Shown here: in pieces, positions 23,108 to 33,992 of the stretch
Numbering within the stretch: position 1 is the first letter of the stretch
How the letters are laid out: every line of letters starts with the position of its first letter
From: Tridacna crocea
Lineage: Eukaryota > Mollusca > Bivalvia > Cardiida > Cardiidae
DNA length: 64,000 nt
Assembly (NCBI GenBank): GCA_943736015.1
Contig: OX031070.1
Coordinates: 19,117,673 to 19,181,672, forward strand
Direction: 5' to 3'
The notes under the pieces: model-generated
Seen by the model: only the letters and a program-made list of their open reading frames with translations
Databases searched by the model: none
Told to the model about the DNA's origin: nothing
Made by a program: the position numbers and the translations under genes

Positions 23108-23254
23108 CTAGAAATTTATCAATACCCTCAATTCTCTAGGCTCCTGGTCCTCTCCATACTGTAAACATGTGTCTATCTGTAGCAGAATGTCATTGATAGA
23201 CTCTTCATCATTCTGATCTAGAGGATGAAAACCAACAAGGCTGTAGGAATCAAT
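23108..23254 (-). CDS. GPN3: GPN3 exon 7, apparent last exon
   Basis: Acceptor CATATTACAG|ATTGAT. Encodes [36 protein letters not shown] and [12 protein letters not shown], then TAG. The last seven residues do not resemble the family. They may be read-through into an intron at AGG|GTATTG or a new end created near the adjacent SINE. Confidence 0.82.
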   Translation of the reverse strand: MDSYSLVGFHPLDQNDEESINDILLQIDTCLQYGEDQEPRELRVLINF

Positions 23255-26200
23255 CTGTAATATGATAAGAGCAGAGAACTTTCCTAATTTTCTGCATGGC
23301 ATTGCACCTTTCTACCTCCAGGTCCATTTGATTGTTGGACTGAATGGATTCTATGGAACAATCATTATGCGACAAATTGCTGGGTATAATATATCACAGA
23401 GACACATTAACCCTTTGCCACACAATCCTGACTTTTAACGACCCTGAAAAAGAAAACTTGTGAAAACATTGTAGTAAAAGGAGAAGATGTTGATATCCTT
23501 TCAATTTTTGATTCAATTATTTTGCCGTCTGCTTTCAATTTGGACATGCCCAAATTTTTTCATTTGGTAAAGAGTTAACTCTTTACCAAATGACAATTTT
23601 TATAAAGAGGTCAAAATTCAAAGCATTTGCAGATGACAAAATACATGTAAATGTGACTGGAAAATCAAACTGATACAAACTTAGAAGCTTCTGTTACCAG
23701 CATTTTCTCCTTTTCCAACAATGTTTTAAAAGGCTTCTACTTCAGGATTGTCAAAAGTCATCATTGTGTGGCAAAGGGTTAAGTCCCTTTTGCAAATGCA
23801 TGGCTTAAAGATACTCAAACCAACCAGCTCATAGGAATCTAGCTGTACTGAAAATAAGCCGTGCTCTACATTTGAAAATATTGTAAGAAAAGGAGAAGAT
23901 GCAGATATAAACTAATTTTTCCTCCTTTTCCTACAATACTTTTTACCCTATCAAATACAATTTCCAATGTTTCAGCCACATTTTAATTTCCAGTGGCAGA
24001 TGTTTTCAATTTGGAGGAGTCAACATTTTCGTCTTGGGATAAAGAATGAAACAGTGTTTTCGAGACATGTATCTGCTGCAGATTTGGTCAGATACCTTAA
24101 GAGCCAATAATAAACTACCCACCATTTCTGCAATAGCTCCATTCAGTTTCTTGAATTTTTTGTTGAACTGTGTGTCTTCAAACTCTTCCATCAAAAGAGT
24201 TGACATTTCTGGGCATAAATACCTATTTATCAAACAGAGAAGTAACAATATCTGTAAATCATGAGTACATTAGAGCTCCAGATAGAGAGAGTGATTTTGA
24301 TCTCAAAGTTGAAAATATTCATCATTTTCAACTAAACCCTATGTTGTGGGTACTCATTAGAATTGTTTTGTCGAGACAATTCTGATGAGTACCCACAAAA
24401 TAGGGTTTGGAAGAAGAATAATGGATTTAGAATGCTATCACTCCCTCTTATCTGGAGGTCTGGTACAGCATGCAAAAGCCAAGGCTCAGCTGCGGTAGTT
24501 TATAGAAGTAGATTCATTTTGAGTAAAATTCTACCTCAATAAAGGGGCATAACTGTGTCATAAATATTTTTATATTTACCTGGTCTGTTACCCCTTTACC
24601 CCATAAGGCATTTCTAATTGACGCTAAATAACAGCAAAGATAAAGCCGTTTCTTATGTGTAAATGATACCTTTTGATAGCATAGAAAACATTGCGACAAA
24701 AGGTGAAATTGCTCTACACGAGCAATTTAACCTTTTGCCACAATGTTTTCCAAAGGCTCCTTTAAGCAATGTGTAGAAATGAGTATCTATAGAGTAAAGG
24801 GTTAACAAACAACAAAATATTGGACTTGTACAGATTTGAAAGCATTTGCAGATAACAAAATAAATGTGACTCAAAAATTAAAACTTGCTTTTAGAAGAGT
24901 ACAAAATGTGAGAAAGGAGAAAATGCTGTTTACCAATATTTTCTCCTATTCCAACAATGTTTTCAGGTTTTTTCCTCTGGGTTGTAAAATCAGGGATTGT
25001 TTGGTAAAGAGTTAATACAATGGGTTCTCCTTTTCATAGTTAACAGCCAGTCTCAGTTTGAATTCAATACTCTCCGTAATGACAGGGATATTATTATAAA
25101 AGTTTTTGCATCACAACAGCCCAAACAACAATAGTGACACAAACAACAATGGGGCAATGAAAACAGCTAGACATTTATCAAAAACAGCTGAGCTAATAAA
25201 AGACAAAAAATTACAATTTCTGAACAAGAAATAGACATAGTACATGTACTGAAAAGCAAATGATACCAATTTTGTATGACCTAATCAACGAATCTCCATA
25301 GTTTATTATGTTACAAGCCATCTGTGCACTCCTGGGGATATTTGATTGAAACATTGCAGTTTGGTATTTCATTGATGCCTCAGTGACTTTTTTATGGAAC
25401 TGTTGACCATAAATTAAAATGTTACACATCAAAGTGTAGATATTGAATATGGCTTAAACTCGAGGTTTTGTCCATGACAGGAACAAACCTTGTGGGAAAA
25501 GAAGAAAATGCATTTTATTCTTTTCCCAAAAAGTTTAAGGATCGTCCTTCCTCTGTGAACTAAACCCTTTACTTCATAGATACTCATTTCTATGCATTGC
25601 TTGTAGGAGCCTTTGGAAAACATTGTGGCAAAATGTGAAATTGCTCGTGACGAGCAATTTCACCTTTTGCCACAATGTTTTCTACGCTATCAAAAGGTGT
25701 CATATACACATAAGAAACGGCTCCATCCTTGCTGTTATTTACAGTCAATTAGAGATACCATAGAAATACCATATGGGGTTAAGGGTTAAAACATGTGGAG
25801 GTTTGATAAAATGATAAACAGACACATATCTCAATCTCCAGCATTCAAATATTCAAATCCAATTTGCAAAAAAGGGCCGATAAAAATGTGATCTTACCTG
25901 TCTAAATTTTTCTTATCCTTCTTGCTAAGCAAGTCAACTTTGGTCAATACATTGACATGGGGAGCTTCAAGGTTTACCATTGTTGACAAAGCCGACAGAC
26001 AACCTGATACAAACTTAGAAGCTTCTGTAAGAAACTGTGACTCTAGTAAGTATACAACACACACTCGAAAGTTCCATGCTTGTAAAACATCAACAAGTTG
26101 TTTCATTACTGGAACATGGGTGTAAAGTTCTATTTGACCTGTAATTTTGTAAATTAACAAGAGAGTCCACTAACAGAAAGTCACAACATCTGTAAAACAA

Positions 26201-29200
26201 GCGTACTGTATGCCGGTACAAATGCTATATTGCAATTGCTTTAAAAATAGTCATATTTAAGTTGAACAAACATTCTGATTGTATTCTATAGCAACACCAA
26301 GTCCATTACCAGCTGTATTATATTGCTGGCACATATCTATCTTGGAGAGGATCTATGTATGGGTGTTCAAGCAATGGTGGTAAATTCACATACCAAAATA
26401 CAGCTCAATATCTGTCAGTGTTTATAAAAAAAAGTTGGGAAACTGTTTTCTTTCAGTGAAATTTTCTAAGTCCAAGGCCTGTAATTTTGTCAAAAATCAG
26501 TGAACAACAAAACACAAACTTGATCTGTAACTAGTATTCATGGTGGTTGACTTACACACTAAAATAAAATCATTATCTGCCAGCATTTAGAAAAAGAGTC
26601 AGAATTTTTTTCTCCTGTGAAAATTTCTGAGTCCAAGGCCTTTAATTTTGTCAAAAGTTTTGTCATTTGGTAAACAGTTACATAAATGACAAAGTGTTAA
26701 TCGATTCATACTTACACAATGTAGTCTAAACACTTACATATTGTGATGTGTGCATAAAAGAAGGAAAAATATAGTAGCGGTACACACAATGTATGTAAAA
26801 ACAGACCTGGACAATCAAACAGTATGTAATCATCCTCGATGTCATCCAGCTGTTCCTGCAGCCAGTCAAAGTTTTGTGCCAGATACCTGCAGTATAACAA
26901 CATCAAACACTGTTCAACCCTCTACCTGATAATAATGTTTTTGTGACCTTGAGAAAATATAGGAATAGAAGAATATGCTGGAAACAACTGGCCTAAAAAT
27001 GTGTTTACCCTCAGTGTACCAAGTTTTCTAAGATTGGACCTGGTGGCTTCTTTTTTGAACTATGGTGCTGAATTTCAAAACCTATCGTATGACATTATCA
27101 AGCTAAATATTTTGACCAATTTTCATAAGCAATAGCCAGAAATGTTGCCTTTAAAGTCAATATATGCTTTTTCTAAACTTTTACTTGATGACCTATTTTT
27201 TAATCTATGGTGACCCATTTACCAACTCAACCATAATGTAATCAAGAAGAATAAATAGACTAAATTTCAAGAGCATAACAAAAAGAAAATCCCAATTCAA
27301 CCCTCCCCATCCTCTCCCCCTTACGGTCCTCTCCTCCCTCACTCTTGCCTTCAGAGCCACATCTGGACCCGTATTCACCAACCGTTCCTGAGCATATTTT
27401 TGGTCTTATTCTCTAAAATTTTGTTAATGTGAAAGTAACAGAACCTCTGATTGGTTAAACCATTTGGTTTAGCCAATCAGAGGTTCTGTTACTTTCTCAG
27501 TCAGAAAATCTTGAAGATTAAGACAAAGAACGTTCTTAAGAATGGTTGGTGAATACGGACCCAAATGTGTTCCTCTGCCATATCACATTTTGGAAGCCAA
27601 TGATGGTCCTGCACAAGGTACATATGGCTTGCATTTATCCCTTTACCACACAATGACAACTTTAATACCCCCAAAAGAGAAGGCTTTTGAAAACATAGTG
27701 GGAAAAGAAGAAAATGCTGGTTATCAGCATTTTCTCCTTTTCCAACAATGTTTTCCAAAGGCTACTATTCCAGACCCGTAAAAACCAGGGATTGTTTGGG
27801 AAAGGGTTAACCTAGAAACTGCAGTGGACTAACTTTGTTTGCAAATATTATAATAAAAATAAAGTCCTACTTACTCCATACAGAATATCAGACCACCATT
27901 AGGGCCAAATCTAAGAGAATCATCTTCCATTGCATCTTCCACTTGAATCAACTCTCTGACATCTTCATCAAAAATAAACAGAACTTAGTTTAGATAAAAC
28001 CAATTCATTTTACAGTGATTTTAGAAACAAGTTTTTGCAACCAGTGCAAATCTCGCTTGAATATGCCTTTTGGCAACTACACAAGTACTCATGCCCAATG
28101 TTATTGTAAACTTATAAACTCTGGAGACTCTTTCAAACATAACAGGCCAAACATACTTCAGACTACTTCTCAAGTATACAGAGTCCCATCCATTTGCATT
28201 GTGATGGGACATTTTTCTAATTCAGGAGGACAATATCCTAGAATCTGGGCCCGCTCAGGTGGCTCAGTGGTGAGCTTGTCGGACTTATGACCTGGTGGTT
28301 TTGAGTTTGATACCCGGTTGAGACGAACTTTCTCTCTAGCCTATTTTCACCTCTCACCTCTGCTGAAGCATATGAGAAAAGTAGCTGGTGGCTTTGGAAA
28401 GAAAGTTGTGTTAGTACTGGTATGAGAAAGCCAGGAAACACATGCATCACTGACTGCCATGATATGACCTTAGCTGTTAAAGTGGTGTTAAACCACTATA
28501 CAACTAAATCTTAGAATCTGGCCCTTGACAGAACACTGCAGTTATGCTGTACAGACTAAGACTTTTTGGTCTTGACAAATTAATTGTGGTTGAAATTCAC
28601 TGTAATGATTAACGAAAGAACAAAATGCACAAATGCTAGAATCAAAGCAAAAAAAAAAAATCAAAGAAAAATGGTTACTAGCATTTTCTTCTTTTTCCCT
28701 TCTTTTTCTTTTTCTTAACCCATTACAGCACAATCCCTACTTTTGACGCCCCTGAAAAAAAAGCCTTTAGAAAGCATTGTGGGAAAAGGAGAAAATGCTG
28801 GTAACCAGCATTTTCTCCTTTTCCCACAATGTTTTCTACCCTTCACAAAACAAATTTCAAATTTTCAGTCACTTTTATTTTGTCATCTGCAAATGCTTTC
28901 TATTTTGACAAGTCTAAAATATTGCGGTCTGATAATGAGTTGAGCTCTCTTTCTTAGTATTGCTATAAAGTCAGGATTGAGTTGAAACAGGCTAAACCCC
29001 TTTATGCCATAGTTGGGCTGATTACTTTCATACTATAAATGTTTTATTGATGGGATATACAAACAGGACTTAAGAGTTTGGGGTCAGTTTATCTCTTTAC
29101 AAATATGACTTTTCATAGCAAAACAGATACCACTTTATGGAAAAAAAAAATGAATTCTAAAAACTACTCTTTTTTACATTTTGATTATTCAATATTGACT

Positions 29201-30963
29201 TTCATTGTATTACCTTGTTCTTTTCAGCTGAAAATGGAGAAAACATTTTTTTTTGTATCAGCATTATTTCTCGCTGTGTTTTTGAAAAGTTTCTTTCTTC
29301 TCTTTCAAATATCTGGTTTTGGTTGTTGTAGTTTGGTATGATTTTGGTTCACTCTAAACCAGACTGTAAAAAGTCTGGCTTAGCAATATAGAAAACATTT
29401 GTGAGTAGTTCCATAAATGTGGCTGAAATGATAGGATCATCATGAATAGGGAAAAACGATTATGGGAAAAGTAGAAAATTCTGGTTACAAGTCATAATAT
29501 TTTCAAAAGCTTGCCTTCTTTCTTATTGTCTTCAAAACTCAGACTAGTGAGGTAAAGGGTTAAATCTATAAGTACATCTGTTCAATAAAGGCCAAGTCTA
29601 AACTAAGCCAGTTTTGGATTCTACCACCCTGAAAGCATTTGCAGATGACAAATGTTGCTACAATGTTGATTTTTGTCTTTGATAGGATAAAAAGTATAGT
29701 GGGGAAAGGAGGAAATGCTTGTGACTTGCATTTTCTTCTATACCCACACTGTCATCAACGCTTTCTCTGTCCAGGTTATTAAAAGTCTGGATTTGGCAGT
29801 AAGAGGTGAAAGTCTTGAGATATCATCTATCATTATTAAAGCTATTACCAACAAGAACTGGATAATCAAACTGTTCCGCTGCAGGATCCAGGTTGACAAC
29901 ATGGACAGTCCTCCGTAATGCTTCACAGTGTTTTAACATATTAGTGCAGTAAGTGGACTGCAAAAATAAAAACAGAAATACTTCTGTATTAGAAGAAAAC
30001 TAAAGTCTACTGATAAGCTAGAGATTCTTTTTGTTTCAATAAGAGTTGTCACTCAAGAAAGTAAAAAGTCATTTGAGACTAAGTATATCTCTTTTCTCAT
30101 AATTTCTTGGCACTAATTGGTATTTTCATGCCATTAGAGAGACAAACAAGGCATCATTATAATTCAGGAGTTGTAATAGACAAGGAAAAAGTCACAAAAT
30201 ACTTTTGGACAAGGAAAAGTACATTTAATCTGTTTTTCATGGTGTATAAAAAAAAAAAAAAATTGATCACCACCAGAAATTTACCAGAGGATTTCCCATA
30301 GCTTCGTAAGTCATTTTCAAGAACAAAAAAGGTGAGTTATTCCAAACGTATTCAAAATCAAATTACCTCATACAGGGGGTATACCTAAAGTACACAGACT
30401 TTACACTTATTACATATGCATTTTTTTTGTTTCCTACTTTGAATTCATGAGTACTTTGTGTAAATGAATATTTTGTTGTACAAACAATTGATGAAATGTG
30501 ATCATTTTGACACATTTCTTCAGAGAACAGTACTTCTCTGGGATGTTTACATCTATAAATGTGTTTAACATTGGCCAGAAAAAGACAGTGTGCAAAAAAT
30601 TATTGATTCACAAAGCTATGACAGTTCAGAGTGATGAGACTCAACAATACACATTTAGATTTGCATGCCCTGAATGAAAGGGTGTATATACCATACAAGG
30701 ACAAAGTGGCTCTAAATATTTCAAGCTGTAACATCCCCCTACTCCCTCACAAAAGGCATAGACTATTTCAGTTACACTAACCCTACTAGAACCTGGCCGA
30801 AACGGTTATACTCGAAACGACTCGGGGACGAAAGGACCAGAAAAAAAAACTTTTTATTTTTGTCATGAAAGGACTGAATAAAATTAAACAATTACAACAT
30901 TAGAGAGGGAAAAACCTTTCCACTTCCAGCAGGACCCATCACAAGCTGAGCATAGCGTGGCAT
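23108..30963 (-). CDS. GPN3: GPN-loop GTPase 3 gene, seven exons
   Basis: GPN-loop GTPases are dimeric P-loop enzymes needed for assembly and nuclear import of RNA polymerase II; GPN3 is one of three eukaryotic paralogs. Joining seven exons with GT/AG borders and matching phases gives 270 codons, close to the usual ~284. Visible motifs are the P-loop GPAGSGKST (residues 10-18, split by intron 1), the GPN tripeptide in RFGPNGG (72-74), DCPG (106-109, split by intron 4), the stretch [15 protein letters not shown], and TKVD (174-177) for guanine recognition. [13 protein letters not shown] and [23 protein letters not shown] match the GPN3 C-terminal part rather than GPN1 or GPN2 (family knowledge). 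The start ATG encodes [13 protein letters not shown], the family's normal N terminus. The C terminus is short: the acidic tail seen in vertebrate GPN3 is missing, and a SINE begins 10 bp after the stop. A possible donor (AGG|GTATTG) just before the stop leaves room for an undetected last exon. Confidence 0.93.
23407..23782. mobile_element. Two TTAA-MITEs sharing one TTAA
   Basis: (+) copy 23407-23578 with most of the palindrome deleted, joined to (-) copy 23575-23782; GAGTTAACTC is the shared junction. They lie 150 bp beyond the start of GPN3 exon 7, in intron 6. Confidence 0.84.
23860..24047 (+). mobile_element. TTAA-MITE type A, decayed (GPN3 intron 6)
   Basis: AAAATATTGTAAGAAAAGGA and R arm GATGTTTTCAATTTGG; ends 75 bp from exon 6. 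Confidence 0.72.
24123..24222 (-). CDS. GPN3: GPN3 exon 6
   Basis: Acceptor AAATAG|GTATTT and donor GAAATG|GTGGGT. Encodes [19 protein letters not shown] followed by [14 protein letters not shown]. The phase closes at exactly 222 codons. The intron upstream contains a ~200-bp foldback hairpin and five MITEs. Confidence 0.9.
24268..24472. mobile_element. ~200-bp foldback hairpin in GPN3 intron 5
   Basis: Outer arms AGCTCCAGATAGAGAGAGTG / CACTCCCTCTTATCTGGAGG and an inner near-perfect stem GTGGGTACTCATTAGAATTG (24349-24368) pairing with 24380-24400 around TTTTGTCGAGA. As RNA the inner ~75 nt would make a pre-miRNA-sized stem-loop. Confidence 0.75.
24587..25015 (-). mobile_element. Type B + type A TTAA-MITE pair sharing TTAA
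   Basis: Type B 24587-24805, then type A 24802-25015 with tip GCTGTTTACCAAT. Both in GPN3 intron 5. Confidence 0.84.
25485..25789 (+). mobile_element. TTAA-MITE type B plus a stem fragment (GPN3 intron 5)
   Basis: Type B 25560-25789 is complete. A short stem remnant (GGGAAAAGAAGAAAATGCA) precedes it. It ends ~110 bp from exon 5. Confidence 0.83.
25898..26138 (-). CDS. GPN3: GPN3 exon 5 (TKVD)
   Basis: Acceptor TTACAG|GTCAAATAG and donor GACAG|GTAAGA. This is the largest exon, from [20 protein letters not shown] to [19 protein letters not shown]. It carries TKVD for guanine specificity. Confidence 0.95.
26807..26886 (-). CDS. GPN3: GPN3 exon 4 (DCPG)
   Basis: Acceptor CTGCAG|GTATCTGG and donor CCAG|GTCTGT. 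Encodes [19 protein letters not shown] and then YILFDCP, with the Gly of DCPG split by the phase-1 intron. Confidence 0.93.
27365..27562. mobile_element. Foldback MITE family 2, copy 1 (GPN3 intron 3)
   Basis: Palindrome of ~198 bp, ends GGACCCGTATTCACCAACCG and its inverse, centre GGTTAAACCATTTGGTTTAG. Arms match almost throughout. Lies between GPN3 exons 3 and 4. Confidence 0.85.
27634..27810. mobile_element. TTAA-MITE with two L arms (GPN3 intron 3)
   Basis: Both sides of the palindrome carry the L arm (left: ACCACACAATGACAACTT; right: CCAGGGATTGTTTGGG), making the whole 177 bp foldback-like. Confidence 0.8.
27875..27962 (-). CDS. GPN3: GPN3 exon 3 (GPN loop)
   Basis: Acceptor GAAG|ATGTCAGAG and donor TATGGA|GTAAGT. 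Encodes [19 protein letters not shown] followed by [11 protein letters not shown]. The Gly-Pro-Asn loop that defines the family is at residues 72-74. Confidence 0.93.
28248..28512 (+). mobile_element. SINE family 1, diverged copy (GPN3 intron 2)
   Basis: TCAGGTGGCTCAGTGGTGAG (A box) and GTTTGATACCCGG (B box), body GGTGGCTTTGGAAAGAAAG, tail GTTAAACCACTATACAAC. On the strand opposite to GPN3. Confidence 0.72.
28715..28944 (+). mobile_element. TTAA-MITE type A (GPN3 intron 2)
   Basis: Full copy; end mutated to GAGTTGAG. Confidence 0.87.
29345..29820 (-). mobile_element. Two decayed TTAA-MITEs (GPN3 intron 2)
   Basis: 29345-29565 and 29600-29820 keep L-arm ends (GTGAGGTAAAGGGTTAA) and TTGCAGATGACAAATG. 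The second ends ~30 bp from exon 2. Confidence 0.66.
29849..29957 (-). CDS. GPN3: GPN3 exon 2
   Basis: Acceptor TTTTTGCAG|TCC and donor GTTG|GTAATA. Encodes S17 to V52, beginning [18 protein letters not shown] and running on through [15 protein letters not shown]. It completes the GKST motif started in exon 1. A degraded MITE ends about 35 bp downstream of the donor. Confidence 0.92.
30916..30963 (-). CDS. GPN3: GPN3 exon 1 (start and P-loop)
   Basis: Encodes residues 1-16, [16 protein letters not shown]. The donor is AAG|GTTTTT and the intron is phase 0. The ATG lies only ~310 bp from the left end of the foldback element at 31286, so the promoter and 5' UTR must sit in that short gap or overlap the element. 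Confidence 0.92.
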
Positions 30964-31274
30964 CTTGCAATAATTGAACCCTTTATCACGCTTTTCCTCG
31001 CTGCCTGTGACTTATTGTTGTTGTTTTTGTTGTTGTTTTTCTTTTGGTTGTTGTTGTAGTTTGAGAAATACTCTATTGTACCGTACCGCATCATTCTGTT
31101 GATGTCCGGCTCTGCTGCATTTAATATGAATATACGTAGTAATGAGATAAGTACCAGAAGGAAAACTAGCTCCGCCCACTCATCTGTTACATTCCAGCGC
31201 AGCACAGTAGAAAGATTTGTAAACAAATCAGCTGCTGAAACTGAGGTCGTTAAACATGTTAAAATCAATAGGCA
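30964..31274 (-). promoter_or_regulatory. GPN3: Inferred GPN3 5' flank
   Basis: About 310 bp between the GPN3 ATG and the first foldback element. Contains a (GTT)n run at 31014-31055 and no TATA box at a usual distance. Assigned as 5' UTR/promoter purely by position. Confidence 0.4.
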
Positions 31275-31622
31275 ATTCTGACAGCGGTTCGTCTAAAATG
31301 CGAAAAGGAGTCCTTTTCGCGAAAAGGAGTTAAAAATAACTCCTTTTCGCAAAAACCAGTTAAAAATAGCTCCTTTTCGCGAAAAGGACTTCAGATATTA
31401 CAAAAAGGAGTCAAAGGAGTCAGTCCTTTATGCGAAAAGGACTTTCAATTCCAGGATTAGGATTTCTTTTCCTTGTATGTTGCTTTCAACATTATTTCAC
31501 TTCTATTGCAGAGACTAGTGCACTTATAGCTATGCTTTCCCGGAGTTTCTGTTTACTAGTTTTTCGCACAATAGTCCTACCAATGCAGTGGCTGCTTTTC
31601 CAGTCAACCGTTATCAAGAAAA

Positions 31623-31650
31623 GAATAGATAGATAGATAGATAGATAAAA
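31623..31650. repeat. (GATA)n microsatellite
   Basis: About six units within the foldback element arm; the same motif is the LINE tail at 58561. Confidence 0.85.
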
Positions 31651-31759
31651 TAAATGAAAGATCAGCGGAGGGAGAGGAATCATTTTGTGTTGCAATAACT
31701 GATCATCAATCCTTGGAGAAAAACTGCAAAATGAGAATCCGAACCAGTGACCTTTTTTT

Positions 31760-33130
31760 AGCTCACCTGAGCACAACGTGCTCAAGGGGAGCTTTTAGGG
31801 TCACTGGGTGTCCGTCGTCCGTCGTGCGTCGTCAACAATTCTTTCAACATCAACTCCTCCTAAACCGCTAGGCCAATTTGGACCAAACTGGGCAGGAATG
31901 TTCCTTTAGAGGTCCTCTTTAAAAACTGTTCACAGAATTTGATTCCGTCAAAAACTCTGGTTGCCATGGCAACCAAATAGAATTTTTTAGCAAATTCTTT
32001 AAAAATCTTCTCCTCTGAAACCGCTGGTCGGATTTTAAAATAATTTCACAGATATGTTCCTTGGGTGACCTTTTTCAAAAATTGTTAGTGAAATTTTGAT
32101 TCGTGAAAAAATGTGGCTCTGGTGAATGGGGGCTACTTGCACTATACAGAAATGAAGGAATTCTTAGCAAATCTTCTTCTCTGAAACCACTGGTCAGATT
32201 TTGAAATAATTTCACAGAGTTGTTCCTTGGGTGACCCTTTTCAAAAATTGTTCGCGAAATTTTGATTGGTCGAGAAACATGGCTCTGGTGAATGGGGGCT
32301 ACTTGCACTATAGGGAAATGAGGAAATTCTTAAATTTTTTCTACTCTGAAACCGATGGTCAGATTTTGAAATAATTTCTCAGGGATGTTCCTTGGGTGAC
32401 CTTTTTCAAAAAATTTGAAATTTTGATTGGTCAAGAAACATGGCTCTGGTGAATAGGGGCTACTTGCACTATAGGGAAATGAAGAAATTCTTAAAATGCT
32501 TCATTTCCCTAAAACGGCTGGACAGATTTTGAAATGATTTCACAGAGATGATCCTTGGGCGACCTTTTTCAAAATTTGTTCATAAAATTTTGATCCGTCA
32601 AGAAACATGGCTCTGGTGTATGGGGGGCTACTTGCACTATATGGAAATGAAGAAATTCTTGAAAATTCTTCTTCTCTGAAACCCCTAGTCAGATTTTAAA
32701 ATAATTTGACAGGGATGTTCCTTGCTCTTGTGAATGGGAGCTACTTGCACTATATGGACATGATGAAATTCTTGAAAATTCTCTTTCTCTGAAACCCCTG
32801 GTCAGATTTAAAAAAAAAAAAAAAAAGAAAAATCCGAAATGTTCCTTGGGTGACCCTTTTCAAAACGTTTTCGTAAATTTTGATCCATCAAGAAACATGG
32901 CTCTCGTGGATGGGGGATACTTACTCTTATATAGAAATGAAGAATTCTTAAACATTTTTCTTTTTGAAACTGATGGTCAGATTTCGAAATGAATTTTACA
33001 GGTGACCTTTTGAAAATTGCTTAGCAAAATTATAAATTTGGTTCCAATGTTTCAATACCTAAAAAAAATAGGCTATGGTCATCTCAAAAATTCAGGTGAG
33101 CGATCCAGGGCCATCTTGGCTCTCTTGTTT
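31760..33130 (+). mobile_element. Helitron-like element, AGCTCACCTG family, second copy
   Basis: Head AGCTCACCTGAGCACAACG, a short GTCCGTCGTCCGTCG block, seven or eight core repeats of ~125-150 bp (TGGCTCTGGTGAATGGGGG-like), and tail CAGGTGAGCGATCCAGGGCC ending TCTTGTTT. It lies within the foldback element 31286-33535, whose arms it separates. A MITE right half follows immediately. Confidence 0.75.
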
Positions 33131-33258
33131 CCTTTTTCCCACAATGTTTTTTACCCTTCCCAAAATTAACTTCATTCTTTTCAGTTACATAAGTGTATTG
33201 TTTGCAGTTGCTTTCCATCTGAACGAGTCTTAAATTTTGTCGTTTGGCAAAGGGTTAA
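33131..33258 (+). mobile_element. TTAA-MITE right half
   Basis: Starts at the stem (CCTTTTTCCCACAATGTTTT) exactly where the Helitron-like tail ends; ends GGCAAAGGGTTAA. Confidence 0.78.
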
Positions 33259-33540
33259 AACACCCTTTTTAGAGCTCCGGGAAAGCGCAGATAAGTGCAT
33301 TTATCTATCATGTAGATCTAATGATGTTGAACACGATGTACAAAAACAAAAATCCTTATTCGAGAAGGGTTCCTTTTCTTTAACTTATAAGTCCTTTTCG
33401 CGAAAAAAACTAACTCCTATGACTCCTTTTCGTAAAATTTATAGTCCTTTTCTAGTAAAGGAGTCAAAATAACTTCTTTTCGTGAAAAGGACTCCTTTTC
33501 GCGAAAAGGACTCCTTTTCGCATTTTAGACGAACCCATTC

Positions 33541-33992
33541 CACGGCGGGGAATCACGTGACACAACAACAAAAAGAATGACCGATATTTGAAGAAATTCC
33601 CCCACTTCAGTTAAGAAAATCTTCAATAATTCCGTTAATACGTGACCGATTGGAATTTGGTTTGAAGCAGAGAAGGCGGAAGGACTCCGGGGATTTGCTT
33701 GATATGTTAGATTTTTTTAACAACACCTGATGAAAAAGTTATTGACGAGCAAACAAATTATCCAGGGTAAAAAATTTGTTTGCTCATCAATAACTTTTTT
33801 ATCAGGTGTTGTTTAAAAAATCTAACACATCAAGCAAATCCCTGGAGTCCTTCCGCCTTCTCTGCTTCAAACCAAATTTCAATAGGTCATGTATTAACCG
33901 AATTATTAAAGATTTTCTTACCTCAACTTGGGGAATTTTTTCAAATGTCGGGTCATTTGTGTTGTTGTTGTGTCACGTGATTCCCTGCCGTG
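33541..33992. mobile_element. 452-bp palindromic foldback element with CATTC duplication
   Basis: Arms 33541-33758 and 33774-33992 are inverted copies of each other (about 90% by eye) around a 15-bp loop. The ends are CACGGC/GCCGTG. CATTC directly abuts both sides (33536-33540, 33993-33997). The outer arm carries GGGAATCACGTGACACAAC. No ORF spans it. Confidence 0.8.

Larger units (their letters stand above)
31286..33535. mobile_element. Foldback element with TCCTTTTCGCGAAAAGGA arrays
   Basis: Termini GGTTCGTCTAAAATGCG and its inverse at ~33519-33535. Each arm (31286-31560 and 33262-33535) carries several copies of the palindrome TCCTTTTCGCGAAAAGGA or parts of it. Deeper arm sequence also matches (TGCACTTAT and CTTTCCCGGAG, inverted at ~33270-33300). 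The middle hosts a Helitron-like element and half a MITE. Long arms built of sub-repeats plus a 10-11-bp target duplication resemble Foldback/MULE-like transposons. No transposase. Confidence 0.75.

Noticed and set aside
30939..31268. 109-codon minus-strand ORF overlapping the GPN3 start
   Set aside because: Different frame from [13 protein letters not shown]; it includes a (GTT)n-encoded Asn/Lys run and no domain.
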